NCBI GenBank assembly: GCA_021156225.1
Contig: JAJNBN010000323.1
Coordinates: 1 to 5,057, forward strand
Direction of reading: 5' to 3'
Length of the DNA stretch: 5,057 bases
From: Verrucomicrobiota bacterium
GTDB taxonomy: Bacteria; Verrucomicrobiota; Verrucomicrobiia; Limisphaerales; JAEYXS01
Below the pieces are notes generated by a model that saw only the letters and a list, made by a program, of their open reading frames with translations, made no database searches and was not told where the DNA came from. Positions 5,055-5,057 of this stretch are shown here, one piece after another (within the stretch, counting starts at the first letter, position 1; each line of letters starts with the position of its first letter). Position numbers and translations under genes: made by a program.

Positions 5055-5057
5055 ATG
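5055..5057 (+). CDS. Probable start codon of the next gene (only the ATG is in the window)
   Basis: The last three bases are ATG, preceded by the purine-rich GGGGAGAA (5047-5054). This is the closest thing to a Shine-Dalgarno in the window, although its GGAG core ends only 2 nt before the ATG. Nothing can be said about the product. Confidence 0.4.

Overview
The window looks like a chromosomal segment from a Verrucomicrobiota-type bacterium (possibly the Pedosphaera/Limisphaera side) or a close PVC relative. This assignment is inferred from gene content: a Tat-exported lipoprotein sugar isomerase/epimerase paired with a NupG-type permease, a DUF1802 protein, and start codons with little or no Shine-Dalgarno sequence. 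No rRNA, tRNA, phage, transposon or CRISPR sequence was seen. Coding density is high, with six genes plus the apparent start codon of a seventh.

Left part, minus strand (1-1790): a NupG/YegT-like major facilitator permease (414-1790) is followed 19 bp later by the 5' two-thirds or less of a TIM-barrel sugar phosphate isomerase/epimerase-like lipoprotein (394 down to the window edge). They read as one operon for uptake and processing of a nucleoside or sugar, with a plausible sigma-70-like promoter at 1810-1838. The permease carries an unusual charged helical insert between its last two membrane helices.

Middle, plus strand (1889-3712): a divergent pair of genes, 12 bp apart. The first encodes an exported or membrane-anchored transglutaminase-like cysteine peptidase with a complete Cys-His-Asp triad. 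The second encodes a two-TM CHASE3 sensor with a coiled coil and a single PAS domain, which stops just after PAS with no kinase, GGDEF or other output domain. This pair is the most interesting part of the window. A periplasmic transglutaminase-like peptidase beside a membrane sensor is loosely reminiscent of LapG/LapD logic, but that comparison is inference only.

Right part, plus strand (3772-5057): a DUF1802 protein and a Maf-type nucleotide pyrophosphatase lie 11 bp apart and probably form a small operon. A possible promoter immediately before the DUF1802 gene would give a nearly leaderless transcript. A 132-bp intergenic stretch with two short inverted repeats then leads to an ATG at the very last three bases, probably the start of the next gene.
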